DNA of 64,000 nt from Tolypeutes matacus (taxonomy: Eukaryota; Chordata; Mammalia; Cingulata; Chlamyphoridae), in contig JAKSZT010053764.1 of the NCBI GenBank assembly GCA_026826555.1, forward strand, positions 35,608,079 to 35,672,078, written 5' to 3'. Both the position numbers and the translations under genes were made by a program. How positions within the stretch are numbered: the first letter of the stretch is position 1; every line of letters begins with the position of its first letter. Shown here piece by piece: positions 12,763-27,700 of this stretch. The notes beneath the pieces were generated by a model. It was not told the origin of the DNA. It worked only from the letters and a program-made list of their open reading frames with translations, and made no database searches.

Positions 12763-15700
12763 ATATATATATTAAGCCATCAAATGAATAAGAAATGAAA
12801 GCTGGTTATACACACTGTAGGAGGTAGACCTGGTAGGCCACGTACCCCGATGATGGCATTCAACTCTGCCATGGTCACCTGCTTGGCCCGTTCCACAGCT
12901 TGGGCCACCTGTTGCTGATGCTTTGGAAACAAGAAGAAGAATAAGTGTTAAGCAAGGCAGACAAGGATTTCATTTATATATTTCTTAAATAATAGCAACA
13001 AAGATAAACACTATATGCAATGCAATTAACGTATAAGAGTTTAAATTTAAATACGCAGATTTCTGACCAGAACACATGGTTCAACAGGAAGGAGATGGGG
13101 AACAGTGCTTCCTTTATTTCTAACCAACACTGGGGTCACCACTTAATTTCTGTGGATGACTTCTGCTTTTGCTTTGGAATGGCAGAAAGACAAAAAGTAC
13201 TTCCAAGAGACTAACTCAAAGCCTTAGGAAATAAATAGTACAGGTTGGAAGAGGACCCTGGTTGGCAGGGTTTGCCTCCCTATGATAAAGGTGGAAAATG
13301 AAGTTCATAGCAATTTTAAAACACCCATTTCAATATGTAAATTTAAACATCCAAACAACAAATCTCGACCCACCAGTAGTTTCTGGAACCTTTGAGAATC
13401 CCTCTCCTTCTTTAGCCTTTTTATTTTTCACCCTCCACAAGGTTTCCTTTCAGGCTAGAAACTCACCCTGCATACCTTCCATCTCCACCCACAAACAAAA
13501 AGCCACAAGTCTGCTTTGGGAGGCATGAGACTGTAGCAGAGACCCGATCACTAGCAAACTAGATTCAAAAGGCGACAGATCTAAACTGTAACATCAGACA
13601 AACATTATGCTGACAGAGGCTGCTACAATAATAGCAGAGATGGTAAATGACTCTCTGTATCACATCATCACATCATACACAAATGCCAACCAGGAAATGC
13701 ACCTGTCAGATTAATAAGTATTCCCACTCCCAGTCCGATAAGCTTTCAGCCTGCCTCAAGATGCATTCATCCTGTGCACATTTAAAAAGCATTTCGGCAT
13801 GTATTAGCCTACACCCAAAAGTAAGGAAAACTTTAAGGCAAAGCTAAAATATAATGGTCTTGAGTCAATTTCATAGATTACTCAGAGGCGCTCCCCAACC
13901 CCACCCCCAAAAATGTTAAGGGTAAACTTCTATGACTTTCCAACAACATAATGTTTTGTTTTTTTTTTACCGGGAGGTCCCAGGGATCGAACCCAGGTCC
14001 CTCCATATGGGAGACGGACGCCCAACCAGTTGAGCTACATCCAACCCCTCCAACAACATAATGTGAATACTTTATCCTTATGACTATTATCATTCACTCC
14101 CTCCATGGACAGCACAGAAGCCCTTAACATAAACCTAATCCAGCCTGTTTACATATACATTTAAGTATAAATGAAATACCTGCTCCTAGAGGTAAAGTCA
14201 ACCCTCATGGTGCCATTTTAAAATTTCAGCACAAGGAAAAACTTTCTACTTAAAAGATATGAGACACTTGAATCATCAGGAGCTCTCAAGCTTATTCTAC
14301 TCATCACAGAAAACAAAAGCTTCATCTTTGATAGTCATTTTGCAGTTTTCCACAGGAAAAAAAAAATTAATTTGAGGTTGAGCTATTGTCACCACCTCCG
14401 CAGCATGCCCTCGGATCTGCTAGATGGAATAGCAGGGGGTTAACACACTTCAGCTGTAACAGATGTTCTTCACACTTGTTCCCTGTGATAAAATTAACAT
14501 CTTAAAACTAGCTAATTTGCAAACAGAAGCAACATAATTGCACTTTAACAGCTGAACAGTTTTACTTACTTCCTGAGACAGAAATGGGATGACTTGTGCA
14601 CAAATTGTATTCAATCTCTTGGCGATTTCAGTCTATAAAGAAAGACAAAGCCATACAAATGTTTAGAATACTTCATCATCAGTTCAGAATGACAACATGC
14701 CCCCAAATGCTTCATTCCTCCACTCTCATACTCTTGAGGGCATAAAACTGTTTTCCCAGGTTTTGCTACTGAGTCCTTTATCTTGAGGTAAACAGAAGAT
14801 ATTCATCACACTTGCCAAGTAAGACACAATCATACACTTCAGTGGTCACTTAAGACCAAACAAGTAGTTTAAGTCACAGAAGCTATGTGGTTTAAGGCTA
14901 TATGACCATCTATGTGGTGACTGCAAACCCCTTAATATACTCATTCAATTACGATGCACTGTGGCACATTTATGTAGTTACAGCAAGTTCATTCACACTG
15001 TTATCAGAAACCATTGGAGTAAGAACACTGTCAAAGCAGTCTTGCGTTCAAAGGTAAGGTCTAAGGTGAAAGAGCAGAAGGAGCCCGTGGACCACCTCAC
15101 TTGTCCCAACTCCTGCACAAGTGGAAAAGGATTTTTTTTTTTTTTAGGTATCAGGTGCCAGGGATTGAACCCAGGACCTCGTGATATGGGAAGCAACGAC
15201 CAACCACTGAGCCACATGGGATCTCCTGAGTTGGTTTTTCCATCTATTTTGCTCATTGCTTGTTTTTCATTTTTTTTAAAGGAGACACTGAGAACCAAAC
15301 CCAGGACCTCGCATGAGGACAGCAGGCACTCAACTGCTTGAGCCACATCCGCTCCCCTGGAAAAAGATTTTAATGTTAGTCTCCTTCACTAAGTCTCAAA
15401 AATCCTAACAAGCCAAGTACTGAAACAGAACTCAAGTCCAAGCGATGGTCCTGCGTGCCTGTAAAGTATCACCACCATTCAGCGTGACGTGCAAATGAGC
15501 TCAAGAAGGAGGCCCATGGTTCAGCTGAACAAAAACGTGTCATGAGTTCCTGCAGCACGGCTGTTTCAAAGGAAGCAGGAGAAGTCCCTGTTCAGCTCTA
15601 AATTCACAGCAGTCCCCCTCTGCTATAAGGGACAAATTAGCAAGGGGGGGAAGAAATGAATGGTGCTCTGCTTTCTGCCTAGGGTAGGACCCACCTGTCC

Positions 15701-18700
15701 CACCTCCAGCACCCCTGAGCAATGCAAAGTAGCTCTCGCTAATTCTGAGGAACTGCTAATTCTGAGGAACCAGTTCCGCTTTTTAAAAAAAGCCAGTCTC
15801 TGAAAGAGGCCCAGTGTTGACCTTTATTTATTTCATCATCTTCTGCCAATGCTTACTAATGGTAACTCAATGACCATATGAGACAGTAAAAGGATCACAG
15901 AGAGAAAATTATAACTCACGCAGTGAATGCCCTTGAGAAATAATTGAACAAGTAAGATAAAGGAGAAACCCTAAGAGCTTTGCAAACAACATGTATAAAA
16001 GAGCCATCCTTGTCCAGCAAAATGAGCCACTAGGTCTTTGGGTTTTATGGAATTGGATTTAGGCCAACTCAACCCAATTTTCCCAGACCATCAATGAGAC
16101 AGGGTTAAAGACCATACTATGAAAAAAGTTTATTAGAAGGGAAATGACTAGTATAGAGGTCAAACCCATGACCTTGCTTTAGCTGGCAGGGTAATGAGAT
16201 ACTTGCAAAAATGGGGGGGGGGGGGCGCAGCTGTACCAGGTGCAAAAACAGAACTGGGCCAGCCCCACCCAGTTCATCTGATCACAGTCACGCACTCAAG
16301 CTAACTGAAGGTCATGGTTCTCCTCGAAAGCAAGAACAGGTGTCCCTTTCCATTGCAATAGGGATCTGGACTAAATATGTGGGTATATGTAAAGGGGCAG
16401 GGATGCCCACAGTGGACTCTTCAACAGGCCCTTGGCCCCCATACCTGCCATATATTCCAACAGCATTCTGTACTTTCTCCTTCTCTAAAATTCACGCTTA
16501 AGGTTTTCCATATTTAAAAAATGGCATATGCTCACTTCGAAAACACACACACACACTCAGGTATATAGATAAATTTAAAAGAAAATTAAGGGAAGCGGAT
16601 GTGGCTCAATCAGTTGGGCACCCACCTACTACATGGGGGTGGGGGGAGGTCCCAGGTTCAGGTTCCAGTGCCTACTAAAGAAGATGAGCAGACACCACAC
16701 CTGCCACAACAAGCTAGACACTGCAATGAACAGACGCTTTAACGACCAGATGCCACAAGCCAGCAGATGCTGCAACCCAGGGGGAAGGATGTGGTTCAGG
16801 CCGTTGGGCACTCGCCTCCTGTGTGAGAGGTCCCGGGTTCTGTTCCCGGTGCCTCCTGGAGAACAGGACCAAACAATGAGCAGACAGATGAGAGAACCAT
16901 CTGGGGGAAGGGGGAGGTAAATTAAAAAATAAATACATAAAGTAAATAAGTAAATCTTTTTTTTAAAAAAGAAAGTTAAAATAACCCTATATCCACCATC
17001 CAGAAACAAGCCCTAGCAACATTCTGGTAATTCTATACATGCAGAAGTACAGAATGAACAGAAAACTAGGAATCTTTTCACATACACTGCCTTTCTATAA
17101 CTTGCTTTTTCCTCTCAAAAATGTGTCATAGAAAGAGAAAAAAAAAAGAAAAAACATGTGTCATAGACACCCTCCTAGTCCATCAGTACATATGTAAATA
17201 AGTACCTCATCAACATATTCCATAAACAAGTACACTGATGTTTAAGTACTCCTGACATTGGTGGACAACTACATTTCACCTAATTTTTTGCACAATTATA
17301 AACTGTGTCAAATAACCCCTACATAGATCTTGAAGAGGAATTCCTAGAAGTAAAGTTGCTGGCTCAAAGTGCATGCATATTTTAAATCTCAGTGCATGCT
17401 GCTACAGTGTCCAGCAGAAAGAAAAGCTGTACCAATTTACATTATCACCAACTCTGGAGGAGGGTGCTTGCTCTCTCATCCATTGTCAATATAGGGTTCT
17501 GTTGACCTTTTAAAAATCTTTATCCATTTAAAAGATTAAAAAATGATCTCATTTTTATTTGCATTACTTGGATTTTTCCTGAAGTTAAACATTCTTTCAT
17601 ATATTTATTGGCCTACTGTATTTTCCTTTTGTCTACTTTTCCATTGATGCTTATTCATCATTGTCTTTTTGTAGTTCTTTCCATATAAAAAATATTAACC
17701 CTTTTCGTCATAGTTTTTCCAGCTTGCCTCTTGTGTTCCAACCTTGCTTAATATGGATTTTTTGCTGTAACTAAATTTTTATGTGGTCCAACCAACGAAT
17801 TTTCTTCCTATGTTCTTGGTCTTTGGGTCAGGATTAGCGTACCTCAAGATTATAAAAGACATTCTTGTTTTCTTCTAGTGCTGCTATGCCTGTACTTTTT
17901 TATACTTAGTAACTTGATCTAGCTAGAATTTATTTGGGTTTGAAACGATTATCTCATCTTTAATAACGCTGTATGTTATTACAGAGAATGGTTTTAAGGT
18001 AGAATTGAAACATGGCCAGGGGATGGTAAGACCCAGTCTGAAAGGAATGATATTTAATAATATTAAAGTTAATAAAAACAGAAAAAAGAAGAAGTAGAGA
18101 TGAAAGGAACGACAATTTAAGTTAGATTAAGCAATAAGACAGGTAGAACTAAGGAAGACTGAACTAGCAGTAAGAAGGTTAAAGATCAAAGCCCAAACTG
18201 ATGAAGTAACATCAAAAAGCCACACCACATGTCCTCAAAATTCTAAACGAACCATCTGAAGAAGAACTGAAAAGAGCAACAGGAGGAAGATTTTAGCCAA
18301 GCTCTCTGCTCCCTCTGCAGACTCTTTAAACCTTATCTTAAGCCACTTGACTTTGAGCCAGAAAGCCCAAATTCAAGTCTCGACTCTTCTGCTTACAAGG
18401 TGGTGCATCGTGAATAAGGCACTGCTGTTCTCAGAGCTGCCCCAGCCTCTCCCTCTGCACCACATAAACGAGAGCACCTATCTCCTGGCAGTGCTTCTGT
18501 GAAGATGCAATGAGTCTATACAATAGGAAACTGCTTTGAGAACTCTAAAGCAACATCACCAACATCTCAGGAGGGTTTCACAAGTTTTTCCACATTCTTA
18601 AAATATCTGGATGGCGGCACAAAAACCGACAGTGATTCTTAGTATTGTCTCAGTTCAATGCATGGATATTCTGATTAATTTAGCACAAATAAATTAAGGC

Positions 18701-21700
18701 AATAGTTTTCTACCCATGCTTCTATTCCTGACCAGAGTCTGCAAGCAGGTCAAACTGGATATTTGACCTTGATTAAGAAAGTATTAAGAGAGCTCTATAG
18801 GTCCAAGGCTCGATTCCCGGGGCCTCCTGGTGAAAGGCAAGCTGGCCCGCACAGCAAGCTGGCCTGAGAGGAGAGGTGGCCCACGTAGCGTGCTGGCCCA
18901 CACAGGAGAGCTGGCCCACGTGGAGAGCTGTCCCAGCAAGATGACAAAACAAAAACAGAAACAGAGGAGAGACAACAAGAGATGCAGCAGACCAGGGAGC
19001 TGAGGTGGTATAAGAGACTGAGTGCCTCTCTACCACTCCGGAAGGACCCAGAATCGGTTCCCAGTGCCGCCTAAAGAGAAGATAAGCAGACTCAGAAGAA
19101 CCCACAGTTCCCCGGGCAGCCCGAACAAAGGCTCCCGCGCTGCAGGCCGGCGCATGGCGGCCGGCCCTGCTGGCCAGCTTGGCGGCGGCAGCGGCGCCCG
19201 TGCCAGGGCTGGGCTGGGCGTGTGATGTGGCGCTGCTGCGGGGTCAGCTGGCCGAGTGGCGGCGGGTCCTGGGGCTCGAACCCGCGGCGCTGGCGCGTCG
19301 CGAGCGCGCGCTGGGCTTGCCTCCTGGGGAGCTGGCTGTGCGCACGAATTTCCCGGGTCCGGTAACGCGCGCGGAGGTGGAGGCGAGGCTGGGCGCGTGG
19401 GCGGACGAGGGCACCGCCGGAGGCGCGGCGGCGACAGGCGGCCTGGGCTACCGCGCGGCGCAGGGCGTCCTGGTGCAGGCGCTGTACGAGATGCTCACGG
19501 ATGCCGAGGCCGTGCTGGCACCCCAGGCGGCCGCCCAGTAAGGGATGCGACCGAGGCCGGGACATCCGGGGTGCCTAGCATCTTGGCTGCTAGCTCCGCG
19601 AGGGCTTGAGCATCCCACGTCCCAGTTAGGTGGGGGTCCAGATTCTCCTTTGGGATATCTGGATCTCTAAGCTAGAGTAAGCTCTGCCATCCTGGGTGTT
19701 TGAAAGGGGTGAGGGCTCTGACTTCTGGTTGGGAAGTATGACTTCTGCTTGCCTGGATTCCTGGGCCCGAAGGGGGAATAGAGTCTGGGGGACACACTTC
19801 TGAGTTCTCTGAGGACCAGGGGCATGACACCCAGACTCCTGTGCCCTGAAGGGAATTGGGGGCCTGGACTCCTAGCAGAGTGTTTGTCTTCATTTCCAAG
19901 GGAGTAGAGAGAGACTAGATGACCAGGTGTGTCCAATCCCCAAGGAGGGAGGGGTGAAGGCCTGGCCTGATGTGGGGACCTAGACTCCAGAGTGGGCTGA
20001 GGGGTCTGGGTGGCCCAGGGAGTTGGAACTCTTGGACTTCTGGGCCTCAAAGGGATCCAGGATCTAGGTTTCCTGGGAAGAAGAAGCCTGCGCAAACCTC
20101 TGAGGTCCTTCTAGGGGCGGTGGGCTTTGAATCTTCTTTGGGGAATCCCTAGTTTCCCAGGCTCCTAGCTTCCGACAGGGTTGTGTTGGAATTAGCTTTG
20201 GTTGCTAATTCCTGTCTGGTGGAGGGTCTAGGCCTGGAGAGAAGGAATATGGGGCCTTTGGGAGGGAGCTAAGTCCCCTTGGTCCCACTGGAGGAAGAAA
20301 GGGATGCCCAGTGTTTGCTCCTCCAGGCGCCTGGTGATCCAGACTCCTTTCCCCCACTGTTGGTAGGGGTTAGTCCCATAAAATGGGGATGGGGCAGCCA
20401 GAGACCAGGAATTGAGGTCTTTTGGGATAAAAAGGCAGGTACCCATGACTTCTGAGGTATCTCCCACAAATCCCTAGTGGATTTGATCCCATTGATGCCT
20501 CTCGCTGTGCATTTGATTGGAAAAGAATGGGACTACCCTGTTTTACAGGTGCTGCCACTGAGTGATTTGAGGTGTCTCCAGGGAGTCCGTTCCCCTGTCT
20601 CTCCTTTAGGGACTTCTTTTTGGTCTTGGTTTCTTCTATCATTAAACCTTAACTCTTTCTGGCAAAAAAAAAAAAAAAGAAGAAGAAGAACCCACAGAGA
20701 GCAGACAGCGAGCACAAAATGAGGGGGAGGGGTGAAATAAATTTTAAAAAGAAAGAGAGAGCGCGCTCTAGAACCTTTCAGGCTTCCTTCTACCTCTTCT
20801 GTAGGCTAGGCAACTCCAATGACAAAATTGCAGGCTAACTGCATTTTCCACACTAAAAATCTCCTTCCCACCCCTAAGACTGAAGATGTATCTGGTACCT
20901 GCTAAGAGCCACAGTGTTTGTAAATAAACCTCCCCTGTGACTGCATTTCTGACATCATAATGGGTAATAGTAACACTAAGCCAGTGGTCAAGAGCTATCC
21001 CCAGCCACCCACACCAAACCTGAACAGAACCCTCATGCCCAGAAATGCCCCAAGCTGGGTGACAGCCACAACATCACACCTTCTCCATGGTTAGCCAGAA
21101 GCAGGAGTCCAAATAAGCCCTCTGGAGCAATCTTACTAGAATTATCCTTACCAATTCCCCTCACTGATTTGCTTATGATAATAGAGTTGGCCTTCAAAGT
21201 CCAAAACAAGTGGGTTTGCATCTCAGCAAACCAGTACTAGTCATCCTTTGGATAAAGTCACTTCAACCACTGTATCTGAGGTCTCTTGTTTGAGTAAGAG
21301 GAGTATCACCAACCTACTTCAGAATTTCATGAAAATCAAGTGAGCTAATATGGAAACTCTCACATACACTGTTCATTATAAAGTGCTGTACAAGTATAAC
21401 AGAGTATCCCAATCCTTCAAGATCTACCCCAAATTCACTTAGATGCTGCCTCTCCCCATAAAACCAACAAACTCTTCTTTAGTCCCTTCAACATCCTCCC
21501 TGCCACCTATTTGGCAAATTAAACCCATGTGCTCAAAGTCACAGCTTATGTAAAGCTTCTGTACAGTTTCCTCACAGCTACCTGTATCTAGGTCTTCTTG
21601 TTACAAAGTAATAAGAAGCATCATGAGATTAGGATTGCTGTTCCTAAGTACTTTGATAAACCCCTCAATGTAGCCTCCCCCACTAAAACTAATCATAGGG

Positions 21701-24700
21701 TACATATTCAGCTCGCTTTCAAAGTAATGCTTTACCAAACACAAACTGAATCCCTGTACACCCTGAACTCAGTCACCAAGATACAATCAGATAAAGCATT
21801 ACTAAACAGTGTCAACATAAGGCTCTCTTTACCAAAAGAAATGATGCCAGTTGGTATAAGATTTACGTGTTGTTTAAACTGAGTTAAATATGGTCAGCCA
21901 TCTCAAAGACGAGCAATGAATCAAACCCTGGTGTAGTCTGCAGGGCTCTCAAACGGTAGACATGTTCTTCGGGCCATCTTAATTTAGAGTTTTGGATACT
22001 ATTATTCCTAAAAGCTTGGTTTCTCCACCTTTTATATGCCTGACATCTACTCCTCAATGCCCGCCCGCCTCTCCACTAACACAGAGTGGTAATACATGAT
22101 TAGTGTTGTTTGGAGCTCAACACAGGGCGAGGATTGCTTAAGAGCAACTATCCAGGTGTCTCAAAGCAATCCAATGGCTTCCTGCCCAAAGCTTGGAGAT
22201 GGGAAGCTTCACCATCATCAAGTTGCAAACTGATGGACAGAAATATGGTGCTTATGCTGAGGGCTGACAAACTCATCTTTCAGTTTCCTTGAACCAAGCA
22301 GGAAGCCAAAGGACAAAATGGACTGTTGGTAAGCAGTGTCTGCCAACAGATAAATGGGCAAGAACATGGAAACAAATCACACAAAAAGACATTAACCTTT
22401 AGATCCCTTCTGACTAGTAGTTTCTGAATCTGTGAAATGACAACCTTAAATACAGAAAAAACATTCAACCTCTCTAGCAACCAAACAATATGTTCTGGTT
22501 AAGTTTTGTTAAAAGTGGGAAAAAAAGAATTAAACTCCAATGATGATGAATCCGCAGGGAAACTGGAACAATCATACATTACTGATGGCAGAGTAAATTG
22601 GTACAATCATCTTGGAAAGCAACTGGGCAATGTGTTTCAAGAGCATGAAATTATTCAAACCCTTTGGTAAGACTTCCCACAGCTAGGAATTTATCCTAAG
22701 GAAACAGTTCAAATGAAAAGCATTCCATGCATGAAGCAGTTCACTGCAGCACTAGTTTCAAAGCATATGAGAAAAAGCCAGGTAAAGATGTAACAGCAGT
22801 TCCAAAACCGTTCAACATCAGAACCATCTGCAGAGTTTTTGAAAAACTTAACATTTCCCTCTCCTGATAAATCAGCTGCCTAACACTAGAGAATGGGTAA
22901 CTACAGTACACCAACCCAGGTGTGGCAAATAACCATTAGGCTTATTTATGATAATAAGGCTAAAATGAAGGGGAGCAACAAAAAGGTGATGTTAGCACAC
23001 CTGTGATTTCTTTTAAAAAAGCATTCATGTGGCCAAGCATTGGGTAAGTTGATACCCCAAATAAAAACACTGATTATGCTGGGGTGGTACAATTATTGGT
23101 GACTGTTTTGTTTTTTTTCCTTCAATGACCTTGAACATTGCCCTTGACTTACTGTTTAAATTTATTATTAAATGGGAAGAGTGATTAGGCCGACGGTGCT
23201 TCCAATCAACAGTGCCACTAAGTCATAACAATGCAACAAGGCTAGCAAACCCTGAAAATCATTTGGATACCCAGATCTCTCCTCAAGTCACACACAGAGA
23301 AACCAAAACCTAAAGGAAATGATTTGCCCAAGATCATAAAGCCAGACTGGAATCCACATTCCTAGTACTTTCTCCAGGAAGCAGATGTGGGAAAGTGGGA
23401 CATACTCAACACCAGAAACAAAGCTGATAAACTCAGCTTTGCCTGAAAAACAACACAGTCGAATGGCCACCAAGCCCAGACAGGACTGTGGCAGGACAAC
23501 AGGGCAGGGCTCTCGGCCAACAACCCCCTTAAATAAGCAGTCTGCACAGAAGAAGGGGCATTTTTATAAGGGACCTCAATTATAAATTGCAAATCTTAAA
23601 CAAAGGACTTGCACCCAAACTCTACTTTAGTGCTCTCCGTCTCAGGCAGATAATTAGTACATCAACCTTAACATATCCACAAATACTTCCCTATTTTTCT
23701 GAAGAGTCATCTGATATACCTAAAGAAAATTCAGGATGTTTGTATAAAAACTGTGTACCCCAAATGATTAAATATGTGAAACACTGCAAATAATTTTCCA
23801 ATGTCCCCCTCCATTTTTATAGGAGGTGCCTTCATCTTTAGCAACATCTGCTATTCACCAGACCTACTCCTTCTCCCATTCTATCACCTTGCTTCACACG
23901 TACATCTTACCTTGCTTTAGCTAAAAAATGCATGTACATTCACCTAAAATTCCAATGCACAAGTATAGCATTCTGCTTAAAATATAATTATTCTGACAAG
24001 AATCAGTAAGCACTTTTTGGGGGAAATCCAAAATTTAAAACTTTGGGGTGTCCAAGTTGAGGGACACCTTCTTACAGTAGATCAGTGGTTCTCATACTTG
24101 AGGCTTGCCTCAGAATCACCTGGAGGGTTTGTTAAAACAGATCGCTGGGTCCCCCCCTCCCAAAGTTTCAGAAGGTCCAGGCCTGAGAATCTGCATTTCT
24201 AACAAGCTCCCAGGGGATCCCAAGGCTGGTGGACCAGGGACCACACTTTTGAGAACTGCTGCCATCTATTACCCACAACAGCTGTGGCATCTCCTGCGCA
24301 AGGCAGGCCTGCATACAACTATTGTCTAATCTCTCCATCAGCGCCTTGTCCCCTTTGAGAAGGGACTGAAAGGTTAAAATAACTTGTCTGAGGTCAAAAA
24401 CAAGTTAAGTGGGGAGGTCAGGCCTGCCTCTCTCCTAAGCCTTTCCCCAACCCGACGGACGGCCACCTCGTCCACACATTTTTTACAAAGCAAGAAGACA
24501 AATCAGGGATGTAGGAACACATTTATTTGCCTCCTGTGGAAAACCTCAGACATATTCACTTAAATTATTCCACCCATGGCAATGTAATCTCATCCCTTCT
24601 TAAAGCCTATGATTAAAGCAAAACAAAAGAGTACAGGATGGCAGAAACCCTTTAGTGGCTCAACTAATCAGAACATAAGTCACCCGTTGCCGGCAGAAAA

Positions 24701-27700
24701 TAACTTTCCTGTTCCATCTCCCCCTTCCTTGGCAGCTCCTAGTATTCTCAGTCTGAACCCTTTCCAATGTGGCACAGTCACTATCTTTTCACTGCTCAGC
24801 TTTCACACTCGCAGCTACTCAGAAAACAAGGAGGGGTTCAAAGAAAGGAAAAAGAAGGAAAAAAAAAAAACCTGCTGAAAGCTGCAGGGGCAGAGATAGC
24901 AACGCTAATTGCTCCCATTCTCTGGCTCCTCACAGGCAGATTGCAGGGGCCTGCATCTCTGGAGAAAGCTCTCATATCTTTGAGGCAGCTCTCAGAGAGC
25001 AACTCAAGTGCCCTTAATTGTTTATGTTCTTAATGCAGAGCCTCTTGAATGCATTCATTTTTAATAGCAGGCTTGAGTATGGGGCCCGTCAAAGAGTGAC
25101 AAAGCAACTCTATTCATTGGTTCTGTTCCTGCAATGATGGTCTTCTGATTTATTTGCAAATGACAAGCTTGGCAGGCCCCACTTGAGGGCTGCCCTCATT
25201 TTTTTTTTTTAATTTAAGAATTCAGTTGCCTTTTCCAAGATGAAGTTGAGTCTCCAATGCTGTGTATTTGTGTAAATTTTTCCCCCTTCAGTTCCTTCTA
25301 ATTAATGACTTGAATGTTTTGACCCAACTGTTGCCAAGCAGAGCATTTGGGCTTTAATTTGTCATTTTGGTAAAGATGCATCCTTGACAAAAGCATCGCA
25401 GCTGTTTCAGTTCCTAAATAGCACATTTCCATTCTTCAGAAACCCTTGTTCCACAGTTCAGAAAGTGCTTGTTCACATGAAATCGTATTGACTTGTCCCA
25501 TGATGGAAAAAGACAGTTTTTGGTAGCCTTAAAGGAAAATGCACTCTTGCACCACAGACAGTTTTTCAATACAAACTCTGCAGGGCAAATCACAGAACGC
25601 CTCCGTGAAGTCCCCATCTATTGTTCTCAGACTGGAGAGAAACCAAGCCTCACTCTGAAACACACCCCAAACAGACCGATACCTTTCACCCTCCTTCCAG
25701 GTTTTAGTCATGAGAAATTAGATACCATCATACAATAGCAGGATTAGTGGGAGGAAAAGCAGACTACACCATTGAATGAAGTCTAAAAGTACAATTGTGA
25801 AAATAAAATATACCTGTGCAAAGACAAAGACTGGACCGAAATATATGAAACTTAAGTTACCTCTGAAAGCTGGGCTTATGAGAATTTTCTGTTTGCAAAA
25901 TTTGTAACATTGTTTTCTCCTTAAAATAAAAGACAAAACACTTCTTTTTAATTATAGCCACCATTTGGGCCCATGTAACTTGTGTTTGGTGGTAATGACC
26001 TCCAGACTCTATCCCCATGCCTTAGATTACTACACAAAACAATGACCACTGCACAAACTAAAGCACCAATTTATCACTAGCTTTATTTGGCATGTCCCAT
26101 CCCCCCCACCCCCACTCTCATCTTGTCTGGATACCACTGCAAAAGCAGTTTGGTGTGAACGTTTCCCTAGCGGGCTGTAATTTTCAGCCAATCCAGAGGA
26201 TGGGAGAAGAATTTCCCGCAAGAGGTGACCAGGGGCCAATGGTTCCCGAATTTTAAAAGCACCCTACAAGTGACCCTACAAGGGCACACACACATGAACG
26301 ACAGCTATCATTCATTTCCCCATGCACCTTCTTAGGAAAAGGAGCTACTACTCCATGAGGCTTACACCCTTAACGACATGTGGCCAGCAGCATAATGGCC
26401 ACAAGCTAGATAGTTCTATGTGCTCTTAAGGTCCCAGCGAGGCTTCAGTCATAGCCATCCATCCCCCACCCCAAATTGGGCACAGAAGTCTCAATCTGGG
26501 ATCCCCCAGGCCAGGCCATCTCTCCCAGCAAGACTGGGCTTCTGTTGGAGAGGTGGTCCTTGGAAAAGAAAGACAAGGTTCCTTGGTCTTCCCAGGTGGA
26601 AACTGGGATTCTCTTTGCAATCAACACCATGAGCCAAGAAACCTACAGAGCTTCAGAATGCAATCTGGCCTTAGAGTAGCCAGAAGACGGACAGGTGAGG
26701 GCAGAGAGCTCTATTTCAAAAGGCATGGGAGTCAGCACGAGGAGCAGGGTACCTCCTATATACCTCGAGGGTGCGGGGCGTTAAAGGTTGGGAACCATGG
26801 AGGTAGAAAAAGGATGCATGAACGCTTAAGTCAACAGTGGAGAAAAAAATGATCTTCTCTCGAGAAGGCCTGCCTCTCTTAGCTGTTCCACAACACGATG
26901 GCTACATTTCAGGACATGATTTAAATGGAATCTGTGATGCTGGCTACGAGTTTTCAACTCATAACCTTTGGAAAACCTTTTAAGTATTAGAGGGAGGATC
27001 ACAGATCACAGGCTTCACAGAATATTCACTCAGCTATGTATGTGGAAGCAAAGATGGATAATATTTTAAATACAAATTAAATCACTTCTTAAAAAAAAAA
27101 GAAACTATTGCACCACAATATAATCCACAGAGAAATCTAAGCAAGAGAAAAATAACCGCATTCCTCTAAGACAGCAATCAACCTACTTTCAGGAAAAAGT
27201 ATGCTTTATGAGAAATTATCTACTCAAGGTTCCATGGATTTGCCAAATATATATATATATATATATTTTAAAGTATGTCAAAGGAAAAAACCCAAGTCTA
27301 CTTCTGCCCAGTCGCATCAACTTACAATTTTAAAAGTACACCGTCAGCATTATCTAACATATACTGGGGAAATATTAACTAAGAAGGGGAGAGCAACTCA
27401 GGGTAATGGAAGCAAGGACAATTTATAAACCAGGGGCCATCTTATTTAACTCCCCATCACCACCAGGAGTTACCACTCCTATAATTCACAAGTTATTTTA
27501 CAAGTGGCTAAATCAATTTACGTGCTCATGTGTGTGTTTTTAGAAAGCATCCTCGGTATTCTTCCATTAATTATGTGGGTTCCAGGACATGTCAATTCTT
27601 GTTTCCCAGAGCACCAGAAACCAAATTGAACCCACATATTCTGTTACACTGGCCTGCACTTGCTGGTTCCCTCAGGGCCGGGCTGGCTCAATAATGCTGA

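Larger units (their letters stand above)
815..12845 (-). other. TLE1: TLE1 intron 6
   Basis: 12-kb intron. It contains a MIR (3520-3690), MER20 (4640-4845), an L1 3' end (6335-7095), a DAS monomer (7143-7242), a 15-G run (2850-2864), a G-rich block (11513-11547) and a TA/TG microsatellite (12731-12772). The stretches 8000-9600 and 9900-10700 hold nothing I can assign. 10790-12300 is repeat-free and rich in homeodomain-type motifs. Confidence 0.85.

Noticed and set aside
16590..16975. tRNA-like A and B boxes as a tRNA gene (and at the other DAS copies)
   Set aside because: Boxes belong to tRNA-derived SINEs; no full cloverleaf is present.
23375..23400. GGAAGCAGATGTGG resembling a DAS head
   Set aside because: No B box, body or tail follows; likely coincidence.
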